Source of the DNA: Limnohabitans kasalickyi
GTDB lineage: Bacteria > Pseudomonadota > Gammaproteobacteria > Burkholderiales > Burkholderiaceae_C
Direction of reading: 5' to 3'
Length of the DNA stretch: 64,000 bases
Assembly: GCA_965234325.1 (NCBI GenBank)
Contig: OZ248416.1
Coordinates: 248,001 to 312,000 of the forward strand
In this document: one piece after another, positions 34,668 to 42,873 of the stretch
Layout: each line of letters opens with the position of its first letter
Numbering within the stretch: the first letter of the stretch is position 1
Position numbers and translations under genes: made by a program
The notes under the pieces: model-generated
The model's input: the letters and a program-made list of their open reading frames with translations, nothing else
Told to the model about the DNA's origin: nothing
The model's database searches: none

Positions 34668-35138
34668 TTATTGCAAGGTGCTGAGTGCGGCTGCCACCGC
34701 TTGGCGCTGCTCGTGCGTGAGCAGGGGACGCAAGCCGTTGGCTAAGTTCAATCCTTCGATGCTGCCATAAGGCGGCATCAAGGTGTCAGGTTTGATTTTG
34801 CGTGCATCCGTGACCCATTGCAAAAGCGTTGTCGTGTTGTAGCGTGCGCCCACACCGTCTAATGGCGGTCCAAAATTACCTTGCATACCCACGCCTTTTG
34901 GCGCCAGTTTGGTTAGGTTTGTTTTGCTCAGAGCGTGGCACGTCAAGCAGTTGCCTGATTGCCGATCGAGGATGATTTGGAACCCTGCTTCCACTTGGGC
35001 ATCAACGTCGGTGGCAACTCGTGCAGTGTCTGGCTGGCGAGGTGGCGTTTGTCCGTGTGAGGCGCTATGCATCAGCCACACACTGAGTACGCTCAAAAGT
35101 ACCCTGCGTGGGTGGTGGGTTTGGACGTTGTGCTTCAT
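34668..35138 (-). CDS. Second SoxX, monoheme cytochrome
   Basis: A 156-residue SoxX paralog. The heme motif CLTCH is at 64-68. The SoxX signature QGNFGPPLDGVG follows, and Met121 in TLMPPYG is the probable distal ligand. The signal peptide ends near SHGQ. Unlike the main SoxX it is short and has no lipobox. Its ATG overlaps the EamA stop (ATGA), so it is translationally coupled to that transporter. Confidence 0.88.
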   Translation of the reverse strand: MKHNVQTHHPRRVLLSVLSVWLMHSASHGQTPPRQPDTARVATDVDAQVEAGFQIILDRQSGNCLTCHALSKTNLTKLAPKGVGMQGNFGPPLDGVGARYNTTTLLQWVTDARKIKPDTLMPPYGSIEGLNLANGLRPLLTHEQRQAVAAALSTLQ

Positions 35139-36040
35139 CGTTTGCGCAACCCTAAAAACATCACCGTTGCCACCACCAGCAAGCCACCGATGACTTGGAT
35201 TGGGGCAATCGCTTGGTCCAGTAAAACCCAAGCCAACACCAAGGCAAACACCGGCTCCACATTCATGATGGCCGAGTTGCCCACCACGCCCAAGCGCGGT
35301 AGCACGGTGAACATGATGGTGAACGCTGTGCCGTACAAAAAGGTGAGCGAGGCCAAGCCCCACCAGCCGGCTGAAGCAGTGGGGAGGTGAAAACCACCCT
35401 GCGCTGCCACAACGCTGCTGCCGAGCAGGAACACCAAGCTCATGGTGCTGAGGGTGCGCAGGCGGCCGTCTAAGTCGCCGGCTTCATGTTGGGTGAACAC
35501 CAAAGCCAAGCCAAAGGTGGCGGCTGCGGTGAGTGCAAATGCGACGCCGACGCCAATCACGGCCCATTGCGCTTGAGCGCCTAGGCCAGAGGCTGCCCCG
35601 AAGACGTCGAGTGCCAGCGCCAAGCCTAAGAGCATCACCGGCATGGCGCGTAGCAATGTCTGGTCAGTCTTGTGTCCGTAGACGATGCGATCCCACAACG
35701 CTGTCCAGAGTGGGTAGGTGTTAAAAGCCAGCAGGGCCAAGGCCACAGGCAAACGCGCCACCGATGAATACAGGCACAGGCTCTGAATGCCCACCAGCAG
35801 GCCAACAGCCAGCAAACCACGTTTGTGTTGGCGCGTCAACCGCATGGACACACGGTGATGCCATAGCAAGCATGCCACCACAAAAGCCGTGATACCGCTG
35901 CGGATGGTCACGGCGGTGGCGACATCCACCCCGTTTTGAAACGCAAATCGAGCCGCCACATGGTTGGAGCCCATCATCAACGCGATGAGCAACAGCGTGG
36001 CAAAGGCCGTTGCCGAAAGGCGAGTTCGAGTGACAGTCAT
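35135..36040 (-). CDS. EamA/DMT-family transporter
   Basis: A 301-residue membrane protein with about ten hydrophobic segments in two EamA repeats. ATG 36040 is preferred; a GTG at 36082 would add 14 residues. It is the first gene of the second sox operon and shares ATGA with soxX2. Substrate unknown; coupling to Sox proteins hints at export or import of a sulfur compound, which is inference. Confidence 0.82.
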   Translation of the reverse strand: MTVTRTRLSATAFATLLLIALMMGSNHVAARFAFQNGVDVATAVTIRSGITAFVVACLLWHHRVSMRLTRQHKRGLLAVGLLVGIQSLCLYSSVARLPVALALLAFNTYPLWTALWDRIVYGHKTDQTLLRAMPVMLLGLALALDVFGAASGLGAQAQWAVIGVGVAFALTAAATFGLALVFTQHEAGDLDGRLRTLSTMSLVFLLGSSVVAAQGGFHLPTASAGWWGLASLTFLYGTAFTIMFTVLPRLGVVGNSAIMNVEPVFALVLAWVLLDQAIAPIQVIGGLLVVATVMFLGLRKR

Positions 36041-36154
36041 TTTTTCAGCATAAGGCAAGGTGAGAAGACGTGCGGTCGCCACCGTGTCTTTTGCGGTAGG
36101 AATGACATTTTTGTAACATTAATAATATTTGTAGAATTCCTTACATGATTGAAC

Positions 36155-36172
36155 ATACGCCAATTGGTGTAT
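36155..36172. promoter_or_regulatory. 18-bp near-perfect palindrome, candidate operator
   Basis: ATACGCCAATTGGTGTAT is palindromic apart from one mismatched pair. It lies in the divergent region between the wHTH regulator gene at 36.25 kb and the eamA-soxXYZA operon, 76 bp from the former and 115 bp from the latter. The position suits binding by that regulator, but this is inference. Confidence 0.45.
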
Positions 36173-36247
36173 CTGTTAATATCCATAAATAGAATACGTC
36201 TAAGACAATTTTGTGAGATTCCCAGTTTTAACATTTGAGGCACTCTC

Positions 36248-36610
36248 TTGAAAATCGCTTACTTGCGCTATCTCCAGCTGATCGAATCCCTCAATACAGA
36301 ACCTTCGAGTCGCATGTCGGAGATGGATCCGCTGGCGAAACAGTTGCTGGACAAGATTTTGTTGCGCCACACCCAAGACAACCCCATGACGGTGAGCGAC
36401 GCCATGGCGTTGTCCTTCATTGCGTCTCCCGCCACGATTCAGCGTAAATTGGATTTGCTGCGCGAATCAGGTCTGATCGAGCAAGTCTTCAAAGGCAAAA
36501 ACCGCCGTACCAAATATTTGGTAACGACGGCTTTGTCAGAACAATATTTCAAAGACTTGAGCGATGCGATGGCTCAAGCCGTCGCTCAACCTGATGAGAT
36601 GAGCGCTTAA
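36248..36610 (+). CDS. Small winged-helix regulator, MarR-like
   Basis: A 120-residue DNA-binding protein. The start is TTG, supported by GAGG 8 nt upstream; the first ATG is 22 codons later. A winged-helix segment runs from about residue 46 to 90 (MTVSDAMALSFIASPATIQ, then RKLDLLRESGLIEQ and a KGKNRRTKY wing). No cysteines are present. It is divergent from the second sox operon and overlaps the converging DUF1080 gene by 4 bp. It may control one or both. Confidence 0.72.
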   Translation: MKIAYLRYLQLIESLNTEPSSRMSEMDPLAKQLLDKILLRHTQDNPMTVSDAMALSFIASPATIQRKLDLLRESGLIEQVFKGKNRRTKYLVTTALSEQYFKDLSDAMAQAVAQPDEMSA

Positions 36611-37209
36611 ATCGGGCGTGTCAAGACTTTGCGGAATTTCACAACGCCGCTGCCAAACTGAAGCGCCAAGTAGCCGCTGCTGAATTTGTTGTCGATGGCG
36701 TCCGCGGTGACAACGCCATTGAGTTTCACAGTCAATTGGTTATTTTTGGCCTTGATTTCTAAGGTGTTCCATTGCCCACCCGCCTTAGGCATCGGTGAGA
36801 CTTTCGCGACATCCACAATTGCACCTGTGCCGTAGCTTGGGTCAGGGCGCGTGTCCCACACATTGATTTCGTAGCAGCTGTCAGCCCCAATTTTTTGAGC
36901 GTCTTGGCAGCGAATGAAGATGCCGCTGTTGGTGTGTGTGTCCACCCAGATTTCTGCGTAAATTTCTTGGTCGGTGAAGGTTTGCTTGCTGACGAGATAA
37001 CTGGGCCCTTTGCTGCGCAGCAAGTCTGCTTGAATGGCGCCATCTTGAAGGCGCCAATTGGCATCACCCACCAAGGTCCAACCATTGAGGTTGCTGCTGC
37101 TGTCAAAAAGTGCCGTCCAACCCTGGGCAGGGAGCGACATTTGGGCGCAGGCGGCCAAGCAAAGGGTTGCGAGGGGTGCAGCCATGCGTTTGATTAGGGT
37201 GAATTTCAT
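36607..37209 (-). CDS. DUF1080 (3-keto-disaccharide hydrolase-like) lipoprotein
   Basis: A 200-residue lipoprotein with lipobox LAAC (Cys21). The body is a concanavalin-like beta sandwich of the DUF1080 family (GWTALFD, GWTLVGDANWR, NSGIFIRC). Family members include glycoside-acting enzymes; the substrate here is unknown. Converges with the wHTH gene and starts 33 bp from the tRNA. Confidence 0.82.
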   Translation of the reverse strand: MKFTLIKRMAAPLATLCLAACAQMSLPAQGWTALFDSSSNLNGWTLVGDANWRLQDGAIQADLLRSKGPSYLVSKQTFTDQEIYAEIWVDTHTNSGIFIRCQDAQKIGADSCYEINVWDTRPDPSYGTGAIVDVAKVSPMPKAGGQWNTLEIKAKNNQLTVKLNGVVTADAIDNKFSSGYLALQFGSGVVKFRKVLTRPI

Positions 37210-37241
37210 GGGGTTTGTCTCCAGTTAGCGAAGCTTAAGTC

Positions 37242-37316
37242 TGGTGCCTCCGACGGGAATCGAACCCATATCTACACCTTAGGAGGGAGTCGTTCTATCC
37301 ATTGAACTACGGCGGC
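37242..37316 (-). tRNA. tRNA-Arg(CCU)
   Basis: A cloverleaf is readable on the minus strand with CCA encoded at the 3' end. The anticodon loop is CTCCTAA (anticodon CCT). The D arm pairs GTTC with GAAC and the T arm has GGG-TTCGATT-CCC. Two mispairs stand out: G4 against A69 in the acceptor stem, and T29 against T41 in the anticodon stem. It decodes AGG. Confidence 0.88.
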
Positions 37317-37338
37317 GGCTGATGTGTATTTTAGAGAC

Positions 37339-38523
37339 TCACTTGCTCAACATCCGCATGGCTTCTTCCAAGCCTTTCAAGGTCATGGGGTACATGCGGT
37401 TGCTCATGAGCTGCTGAATGATGCTGACGCTTTGGCGGTATTGCCACACACCTTGCGGTTCGGGGTTGATCCACGCGTATTTAGGGAACGCATGGGTGAG
37501 GCGTTGCAGCCATTCAGCGCCCGCCTCTTCGTTGTTGTATTCCACGCTGCCACCGGGCTGCACAATTTCATACGGGCTCATGGTGGCATCACCAATGAAG
37601 ATGAGTTTGTAGTCTTTGTTGTACTTGCGCAGGATGTCAACCGTGGCGAATTTCTCGGCAAAGCGGCGTTTGTTGTTGCGCCACATGAAGTCGTAGACGC
37701 AGTTGTGGAAGTAATAAAACTCCAAGTGTTTGAACTCAGCTTTGGCAGCAGAGAACATTTCTTCCACGCGCGCGATGTGATCGTCCATGGTGCCGCCCAC
37801 ATCCATGAGCAGCAGGACTTTCACGTTGTTGTGGCGCTCAGGCCGCATCAAAATATCGAGGTAACCGGCGTTGGCTGCGGTTTTGTGGATGGTGCCGTCC
37901 AAGTCCAGTTCTTCGACGGAGCCTTCACGCGCAAAGCGACGCAAACGGCGCAGGGCGACTTTGATATTGCGCGTGCCCAGCTCTTGGGTGTCGTCGTAGT
38001 CTTGGTAGCTACGCTGGTCCCAGACTTTGACAGCGCTTTTGTTGCCACCTTTGCCGCCAATACGAACACCTTGTGGGTTGTACCCCCCGTTGCCGAACGG
38101 CGAGGTGCCGCCTGTGCCGATCCATTTGTTGCCGCCTTCGTGACGTTCTTTTTGTTCTTCAAGACGCTTTTTGAGCGTCTCCATCAACTCGTCCCAGCCC
38201 ATTTTTTCAATGGCGGCTTTTTGTTCTGGGGTGAGTTCTTTTTGCAGTATTTTCTCGAGCCAATCCAACGGCACGTCTTTGGTGAAGTCGGTGAGCCTCT
38301 CGACGCCTTTGAAGTACGCACCAAAGGCGCGGTCAAATTTGTCGTAGTGTTTTTCATCTTTGACCAAGATGAGGCGACTCAAGAAATAGAAATCATCCAA
38401 ACTGCAGGCGTCGCTGCCGGGGCCTACCACTTGGGCTTTCAGGGCCTCCAAAAGCGTCAGGTATTCCTTGACGGAGACGGGCAGTTTGGCGGCGCGCAGG
38501 GTGTAGAAAAAATCGGTCAGCAT
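37339..38523 (-). CDS. vWA-domain protein, CoxE-like
   Basis: A 394-residue cytosolic protein with a C-terminal von Willebrand A-type domain. The metal-site motif is DVGGTMDDH, the variant usual in this family rather than DxSxS. An N-terminal helical part includes LEKILQKELTPEQKAAIEK. It follows a MoxR ATPase gene, with a small membrane protein between. MoxR/vWA pairs act as chaperones for assembling metalloenzymes or complexes; the client is not known. Confidence 0.85.
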   Translation of the reverse strand: MLTDFFYTLRAAKLPVSVKEYLTLLEALKAQVVGPGSDACSLDDFYFLSRLILVKDEKHYDKFDRAFGAYFKGVERLTDFTKDVPLDWLEKILQKELTPEQKAAIEKMGWDELMETLKKRLEEQKERHEGGNKWIGTGGTSPFGNGGYNPQGVRIGGKGGNKSAVKVWDQRSYQDYDDTQELGTRNIKVALRRLRRFAREGSVEELDLDGTIHKTAANAGYLDILMRPERHNNVKVLLLMDVGGTMDDHIARVEEMFSAAKAEFKHLEFYYFHNCVYDFMWRNNKRRFAEKFATVDILRKYNKDYKLIFIGDATMSPYEIVQPGGSVEYNNEEAGAEWLQRLTHAFPKYAWINPEPQGVWQYRQSVSIIQQLMSNRMYPMTLKGLEEAMRMLSK

Positions 38524-38531
38524 GGCGTAGG

Positions 38532-38747
38532 TCAGTCTTCTTTCGCCTTGCGTGTGTGCAATCGGCGGGCCGCTTGTAAGCCAATACCACCGCCCAAGCC
38601 CACCAGCAAAATTGCGACCATGCTACCCGCGCCATACCCTTCGGCAAACAAGTTCAGCCCAAACGTCACGCCTAAGCCATAACCCAGCAGGGCGCCAACC
38701 ACGAAGCCCAGGGCATCGGTCAAACCTTCAATGAATTGTGCAAGCAT
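38532..38747 (-). CDS. Small glycine-rich membrane protein
   Basis: A 71-residue protein with two hydrophobic segments (about residues 12-32 and 40-60) and a basic tail RRLHTRKAK. No family recognised. It starts 10 bp after the MoxR gene and ends 8 bp before the vWA gene, so it is in that operon. Confidence 0.6.
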   Translation of the reverse strand: MLAQFIEGLTDALGFVVGALLGYGLGVTFGLNLFAEGYGAGSMVAILLVGLGGGIGLQAARRLHTRKAKED

Positions 38748-38757
38748 GAGCGTGCGA

Positions 38758-39612
38758 TCAGCGGTTGCGGCTTTGCATGAACACCAGTTTTTCAAACAGG
38801 GTCACGTCTTGCTCATTTTTCAACAGCGCGCCGACCAAGGGCGGCACGGCAACTTTCTCATCAGCCGTTTGCAGGACAGACAAGGGAATGTCTTCTGCCA
38901 CCAGCAGTTTGAGCCAGTCGATCAGTTCACTTGTGGATGGCTTTTTCTTCAAACCGGGTAAGTTACGAATGTCAAAGAAGGTTTTCATCGCCATGCTCAG
39001 CAACTCTTGCTTGATGTTGGGAAAGTGCACGGCCACGATTTGGCGCATGGTGTCCGAATCGGGGAACTTGATGTAGTGGAAAAAGCAGCGGCGCAAGAAC
39101 GCATCAGGCAGCTCTTTTTCGTTGTTCGAGGTGATGAACACCAAGGGACGATTTTTGGCTTTGATGAGCTGGCGCGTTTCGTAGCAATAAAACTCCATGC
39201 GGTCGAGTTCGCGCAACAAGTCGTTGGGGAATTCGATGTCGGCTTTGTCGATCTCGTCAATCAGCAAGGCAATGGGCTCTTCGGCCATGAAGGCTTGCCA
39301 CAACACGCCTTTAATGATGTAGTTGTCGATGTTTTTGACGCGCTCGCCGCCGTCTAAATCAGACATTTGGCTGTCGCGCAGTCGACTGACCGCGTCGTAC
39401 TCGTACAAGCCTTGCTGCGCCTTGGTGGTCGATTTGATATGCCATTGCAGCAAAGGCATGCCCAGCGACTGAGCCACCTCTTCGGCCAACATGGTCTTGC
39501 CGGTGCCGGGTTCGCCTTTGACCAACAAGGGGCGCTTGAGCGTCATGGCGGCGTTGACGGCCAACATTAAGTCTGGGGTGGTGACGTAGTTCTCGGTACC
39601 GGTGAATTTCAT
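38758..39612 (-). CDS. MoxR-family AAA+ ATPase
   Basis: A 284-residue AAA+ ATPase with Walker A GEPGTGKT (33-40) and Walker B LLIDEIDKAD. The sensor segment is FITSNNEKELPDAFLRRC, which carries arginine-finger residues. It is the first gene of the moxR-small protein-vWA operon. It likely remodels a client complex with the vWA protein. Confidence 0.9.
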   Translation of the reverse strand: MKFTGTENYVTTPDLMLAVNAAMTLKRPLLVKGEPGTGKTMLAEEVAQSLGMPLLQWHIKSTTKAQQGLYEYDAVSRLRDSQMSDLDGGERVKNIDNYIIKGVLWQAFMAEEPIALLIDEIDKADIEFPNDLLRELDRMEFYCYETRQLIKAKNRPLVFITSNNEKELPDAFLRRCFFHYIKFPDSDTMRQIVAVHFPNIKQELLSMAMKTFFDIRNLPGLKKKPSTSELIDWLKLLVAEDIPLSVLQTADEKVAVPPLVGALLKNEQDVTLFEKLVFMQSRNR

Positions 39613-39675
39613 GGTGAGGGGCTCTATATAATTGAAGGCTGACTTTAATCAATCTGTCTCGGCTGGATTTGCACT

Positions 39676-40338
39676 ATGAACAAGTTTCTCTCAATCACAT
39701 TCGCTTTCGTTGTCGCCGCTGCGACCTTTTCAAGCCAAGCGCAAGAGCTCAAAGGCGATGCCAAAGCTGGCGAAACCAAAATTGCCATGTGTATCGGTTG
39801 CCACGGCATTATTGGCTACCAAGCCAGTTTCCCTGAAGTTTACAAAGTCCCCAAAATTTCAGGCCAAGGCGAGAAGTACATCGCCAATGCACTGACAGCT
39901 TACAAAAAGGGCGAGCGCAAGCACCCCACCATGCGCAGCATTGCGACCAGTTTGACTGAGCAAGACATTGCTGACCTGTCCGCTTACTACAGCGCGCACG
40001 GCAAAGTGGAAGGCGCTGTTCTGCCAGAAGCCGCCACCGAAGCCAAAGGCAATGTGGCCGCCTTGTTGACCAAGGGTGCATGCGCCTCTTGTCACGGCGC
40101 TAACTTTGCCAAGCCGATTGATCCGAGCTACCCCAAGATTGCGGGCCAATATGCCGACTACCTGTTTGTCGCTTTGAAATCCTACAAAGTGGAAGGCACA
40201 TCGTCATGGGGCCGTACCAATGGCGTGATGGGTGGTGTTGCCAAGCAGTTCAGCAATGCTGAACTCAAAGAATTGGCCAACTATTTGGCAGCTCAGCAAG
40301 GCGACATGAAAACCTTGCCACAGTCGAAATTCCGTTGA
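39676..40338 (+). CDS. Diheme cytochrome c4-type protein
   Basis: A 220-residue periplasmic diheme cytochrome c. The Sec signal ends near QAQE. Heme motifs are CIGCH (39-43) and CASCH (136-140), one per domain, with Met ligands likely in the PTMRSI and GVMGGV segments. It could carry electrons from sulfur or PQQ enzymes to the oxidase. Followed by a strong terminator. Confidence 0.88.
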   Translation: MNKFLSITFAFVVAAATFSSQAQELKGDAKAGETKIAMCIGCHGIIGYQASFPEVYKVPKISGQGEKYIANALTAYKKGERKHPTMRSIATSLTEQDIADLSAYYSAHGKVEGAVLPEAATEAKGNVAALLTKGACASCHGANFAKPIDPSYPKIAGQYADYLFVALKSYKVEGTSSWGRTNGVMGGVAKQFSNAELKELANYLAAQQGDMKTLPQSKFR

Positions 40339-40354
40339 ACTGAATTTCTTCAAA

Positions 40355-40389
40355 CGTTAAAAAGCCCGCTGCGCGCGGGCTTTTTAACG
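40355..40389. terminator. Bidirectional intrinsic terminator
   Basis: CGTTAAAAAGCCCGC and GCGGGCTTTTTAACG form a perfect 15-bp stem around TGCGC. T5 follows the GC core on both strands. It ends the c4 cytochrome gene (plus) and the DUF1841 gene (minus). Confidence 0.85.
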
Positions 40390-40406
40390 TCTGTCTGCGG
40401 TGAAGT

Positions 40407-40841
40407 TCAATCCCGCGTAGCTCGCCGTTGCACCGCGTCGATGTAGGCATGACCATCGGGCGGACGACCGCTGCGTTGGCTCTCCCAAATCATTTGGCCC
40501 AAAGCGTCCATGGTTTCATGGTGGGCCGTGTGCAAGCTGTCGCGGCGCACGGTCAGCAACTCAACGGCTTGGCGGATGCCACGAGGCTGGTCGATCGAGC
40601 ATTGCTCGCTGACCGACAAGTGCATCGACAAATGCAGGAAAGGGTTGACTTGACCATCCTTGACCTCGTACATGCGGGCCAAGGCTGCATCGACGTCGGC
40701 AAAGTCGGCGTGGTATTCGGGGTGCTCGGCCACCCATTGACTGGCAAGGGTTTCGAGCGCGTCCATGGGTTGTGCGTCGCGCCATTTGGCGTAGACCGCA
40801 CAGAAAAAACGCCGTACATCGGCTTGGCTGGGTTCAAACAT
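40407..40841 (-). CDS. DUF1841-family protein
   Basis: A 144-residue soluble protein starting MFEPSQADVRRFF, typical of DUF1841 in betaproteobacteria. It has conserved HLSMHLSVSEQ and HHETMDALGQMIWE segments with several His. Function unknown. It is divergent from the thiolase gene (94 bp apart). Confidence 0.78.
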   Translation of the reverse strand: MFEPSQADVRRFFCAVYAKWRDAQPMDALETLASQWVAEHPEYHADFADVDAALARMYEVKDGQVNPFLHLSMHLSVSEQCSIDQPRGIRQAVELLTVRRDSLHTAHHETMDALGQMIWESQRSGRPPDGHAYIDAVQRRATRD

Positions 40842-40934
40842 GGCTGCATTGTCACTCAGGCGTCCTGGCTGGATCGCAAGCAGGAGCGATTGGCTATATT
40901 CAGCCATCAAGATTCAAAATCAACGAGGAAGACC

Positions 40935-42137
40935 ATGAACCAAGCTTTTATTTGTGACGCTATTCGAACGCCTTTCGGTCGCTACGGGGGCGCGTTGTCG
41001 TCCGTGCGTACTGATGATTTGGCCGCTGTACCGCTCAAGGCTTTGATGGCACGTAACCCCAATGTGGATTGGCTGGCCGTGACTGATTTGATTTACGGCT
41101 GTGTGAACCAAGCCGGCGAAGACAACCGCAACGTGGCCCACATGGCCAGTTTGTTGGCCGGTTTGCCCATGGAATTACCCGGTGCGACGATCAACCGTTT
41201 GTGCGGGTCGGGGCTCGATGCCATTGGCACGGCGGCGCGTGCCATCAAATCTGGTGAGGCCACGATGATGATTGCGGGCGGTGTGGAGAGCATGAGCCGC
41301 GCACCCTTTGTGATGCCCAAGGCGGAGAGCGCCTTCAGCCGCAGCAACACCGTGTACGACACCACCATTGGCTGGCGCTTCATCAACAAATTGATGAAAG
41401 AAAAGTATGGCGTCGATTCCATGCCCGAGACGGCAGAGAACGTGGCCACCGACTTCAACATCAACCGAGAAGACCAAGACAAGATGGCCTTGGCCAGCCA
41501 AATGAAAGCGGTGGCCGCTCAGAAGTCGGGGTTTTTTGACGCTGAAATTTGCCCCGTCAGCATCCCCCAGAAAAAGGGCGATGCCGTGGTGGTCAGCCAA
41601 GACGAACACCCACGCGCCACCAGCATGGAGTCGCTGGCCAAACTCAAGCCCGTGGTGCGCCCCGACGGCACCGTCACGGCCGGCAATGCCAGCGGCGTGA
41701 ACGATGGCGCCTGCGCCTTGCTGTTGGCCGATGAGAAAACAGCGGCCAAGCAAGGGTTGACGCCCCGCGCGCGCATTGTCGGCATGGCCACGGCTGGCGT
41801 GCCACCTCGCATCATGGGCATTGGCCCCGCACCTGCCACACAAAAGGTGTTGGCGCTGACAGGGCTGACCTTGGCTGATTTGGATGTCATCGAACTCAAC
41901 GAAGCTTTTGCCGCGCAAGGCTTGGCCGTGTTGCGTCAACTCGGTTTGCAAGACGACGACCCGCGTGTCAACCCCAATGGCGGCGCGATCGCTTTGGGCC
42001 ACCCCTTGGGCGCGAGTGGCGCGCGTTTGATGACCACCGCCATCAACCAACTGCACCGCACTGGCGGCCGCTACGCCTTGTGCACCATGTGTATTGGCGT
42101 GGGGCAGGGCATTGCCGTGATTGTTGAACGCGTGTAA
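40935..42137 (+). CDS. pcaF: Thiolase, 3-oxoadipyl-CoA thiolase type
   Basis: A 400-residue thiolase. Catalytic residues are Cys90 in NRLCGSG, His in GHPLGASGAR and Cys in CTMCIGVGQG. The N-terminus (ICDAIRTPFGRYGGALSSVR) resembles PcaF/PaaJ. The next two genes encode a CoA-transferase, matching the last steps of the beta-ketoadipate pathway (3-oxoadipate to succinyl-CoA and acetyl-CoA). No upstream aromatic genes are in the window, so an acetoacetate role is an alternative. Confidence 0.88.
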   Translation: MNQAFICDAIRTPFGRYGGALSSVRTDDLAAVPLKALMARNPNVDWLAVTDLIYGCVNQAGEDNRNVAHMASLLAGLPMELPGATINRLCGSGLDAIGTAARAIKSGEATMMIAGGVESMSRAPFVMPKAESAFSRSNTVYDTTIGWRFINKLMKEKYGVDSMPETAENVATDFNINREDQDKMALASQMKAVAAQKSGFFDAEICPVSIPQKKGDAVVVSQDEHPRATSMESLAKLKPVVRPDGTVTAGNASGVNDGACALLLADEKTAAKQGLTPRARIVGMATAGVPPRIMGIGPAPATQKVLALTGLTLADLDVIELNEAFAAQGLAVLRQLGLQDDDPRVNPNGGAIALGHPLGASGARLMTTAINQLHRTGGRYALCTMCIGVGQGIAVIVERV

Positions 42138-42142
42138 TCACC

Positions 42143-42871
42143 ATGATCAACAAAGTGGCTGACTCCATCGCGCAAGCGCTGGCCAACATCCCCGACCAAG
42201 CCACCGTGATGATTGGTGGCTTTGGCACTGCGGGCATTCCGGATGAGCTGATCGAGGGCTTGATTGCCTCGCTGTCTGACAGCGTGGTGCAAGGCCTGAC
42301 TTTGGTCAACAACAACGCGGGCAATGGCGACTCCGGCATTGCTGCTTTGTTGAAGACCGGACGGGTTCGCAAGATCATTTGCAGTTACCCACGGCAAGCG
42401 GACAGCTATGTCTTTGACGAGATGTACCGTGCAGGCAAGTTGGAGATGGAGCTGGTGCCGCAGGGCAATTTGTCTGAACGCATTCGTGCGGCAGGTGCTG
42501 GTGTGGGCGCATTTTTTTCACCCACGGGCTACGGCACCGAATTGGCCAAAAACGCGGATGGCTCGCTCAAAGAAACTCGCGAAATTAATGGTCGCATGTA
42601 CGTCTTGGAGCACCCCATTCATGCCGATGTGGCTTTGATCAAGGCTGAAAAGGGCGATCGTTGGGGCAACCTGACGTACCGCAAATCGGCCCGCAACTTT
42701 GGACCTTCGATGGCCATGGCCGCCAAGCGCACCGTGGCTTCTGTGCATGAGGTGGTCGAATTGGGGGCGTTGGACCCCGAGGTCATCGTCACGCCGGGGA
42801 TTTTTGTCACCCATGTGGTGAAAGTGCCGCGTGTCGCCACCCAAGGTGGTGGTTTTAAGAAGGAGGCTTGA
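42143..42871 (+). CDS. pcaI: 3-oxoacid/3-oxoadipate CoA-transferase subunit A
   Basis: A 242-residue alpha subunit of a family I CoA-transferase. MIGGFGTAGIP near residue 23 and LVNNNAGNGDSG are typical. It starts 5 bp after the thiolase stop. The C-terminus GGGFKKEA overlaps the ribosome site for subunit B. Confidence 0.88.
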   Translation: MINKVADSIAQALANIPDQATVMIGGFGTAGIPDELIEGLIASLSDSVVQGLTLVNNNAGNGDSGIAALLKTGRVRKIICSYPRQADSYVFDEMYRAGKLEMELVPQGNLSERIRAAGAGVGAFFSPTGYGTELAKNADGSLKETREINGRMYVLEHPIHADVALIKAEKGDRWGNLTYRKSARNFGPSMAMAAKRTVASVHEVVELGALDPEVIVTPGIFVTHVVKVPRVATQGGGFKKEA

Positions 42872-42873
42872 GC

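Noticed and set aside
37324..38682. 452-codon open frame antisense to the vWA gene
   Set aside because: The minus strand encodes a clear vWA protein with family motifs. The plus-strand product shows no domain and runs through the adjacent small gene.
40428..40934. In-frame upstream extension of the thiolase
   Set aside because: The extension is antisense to DUF1841. The thiolase family start MNQAFICDA at 40935 is preceded by a good ribosome site.
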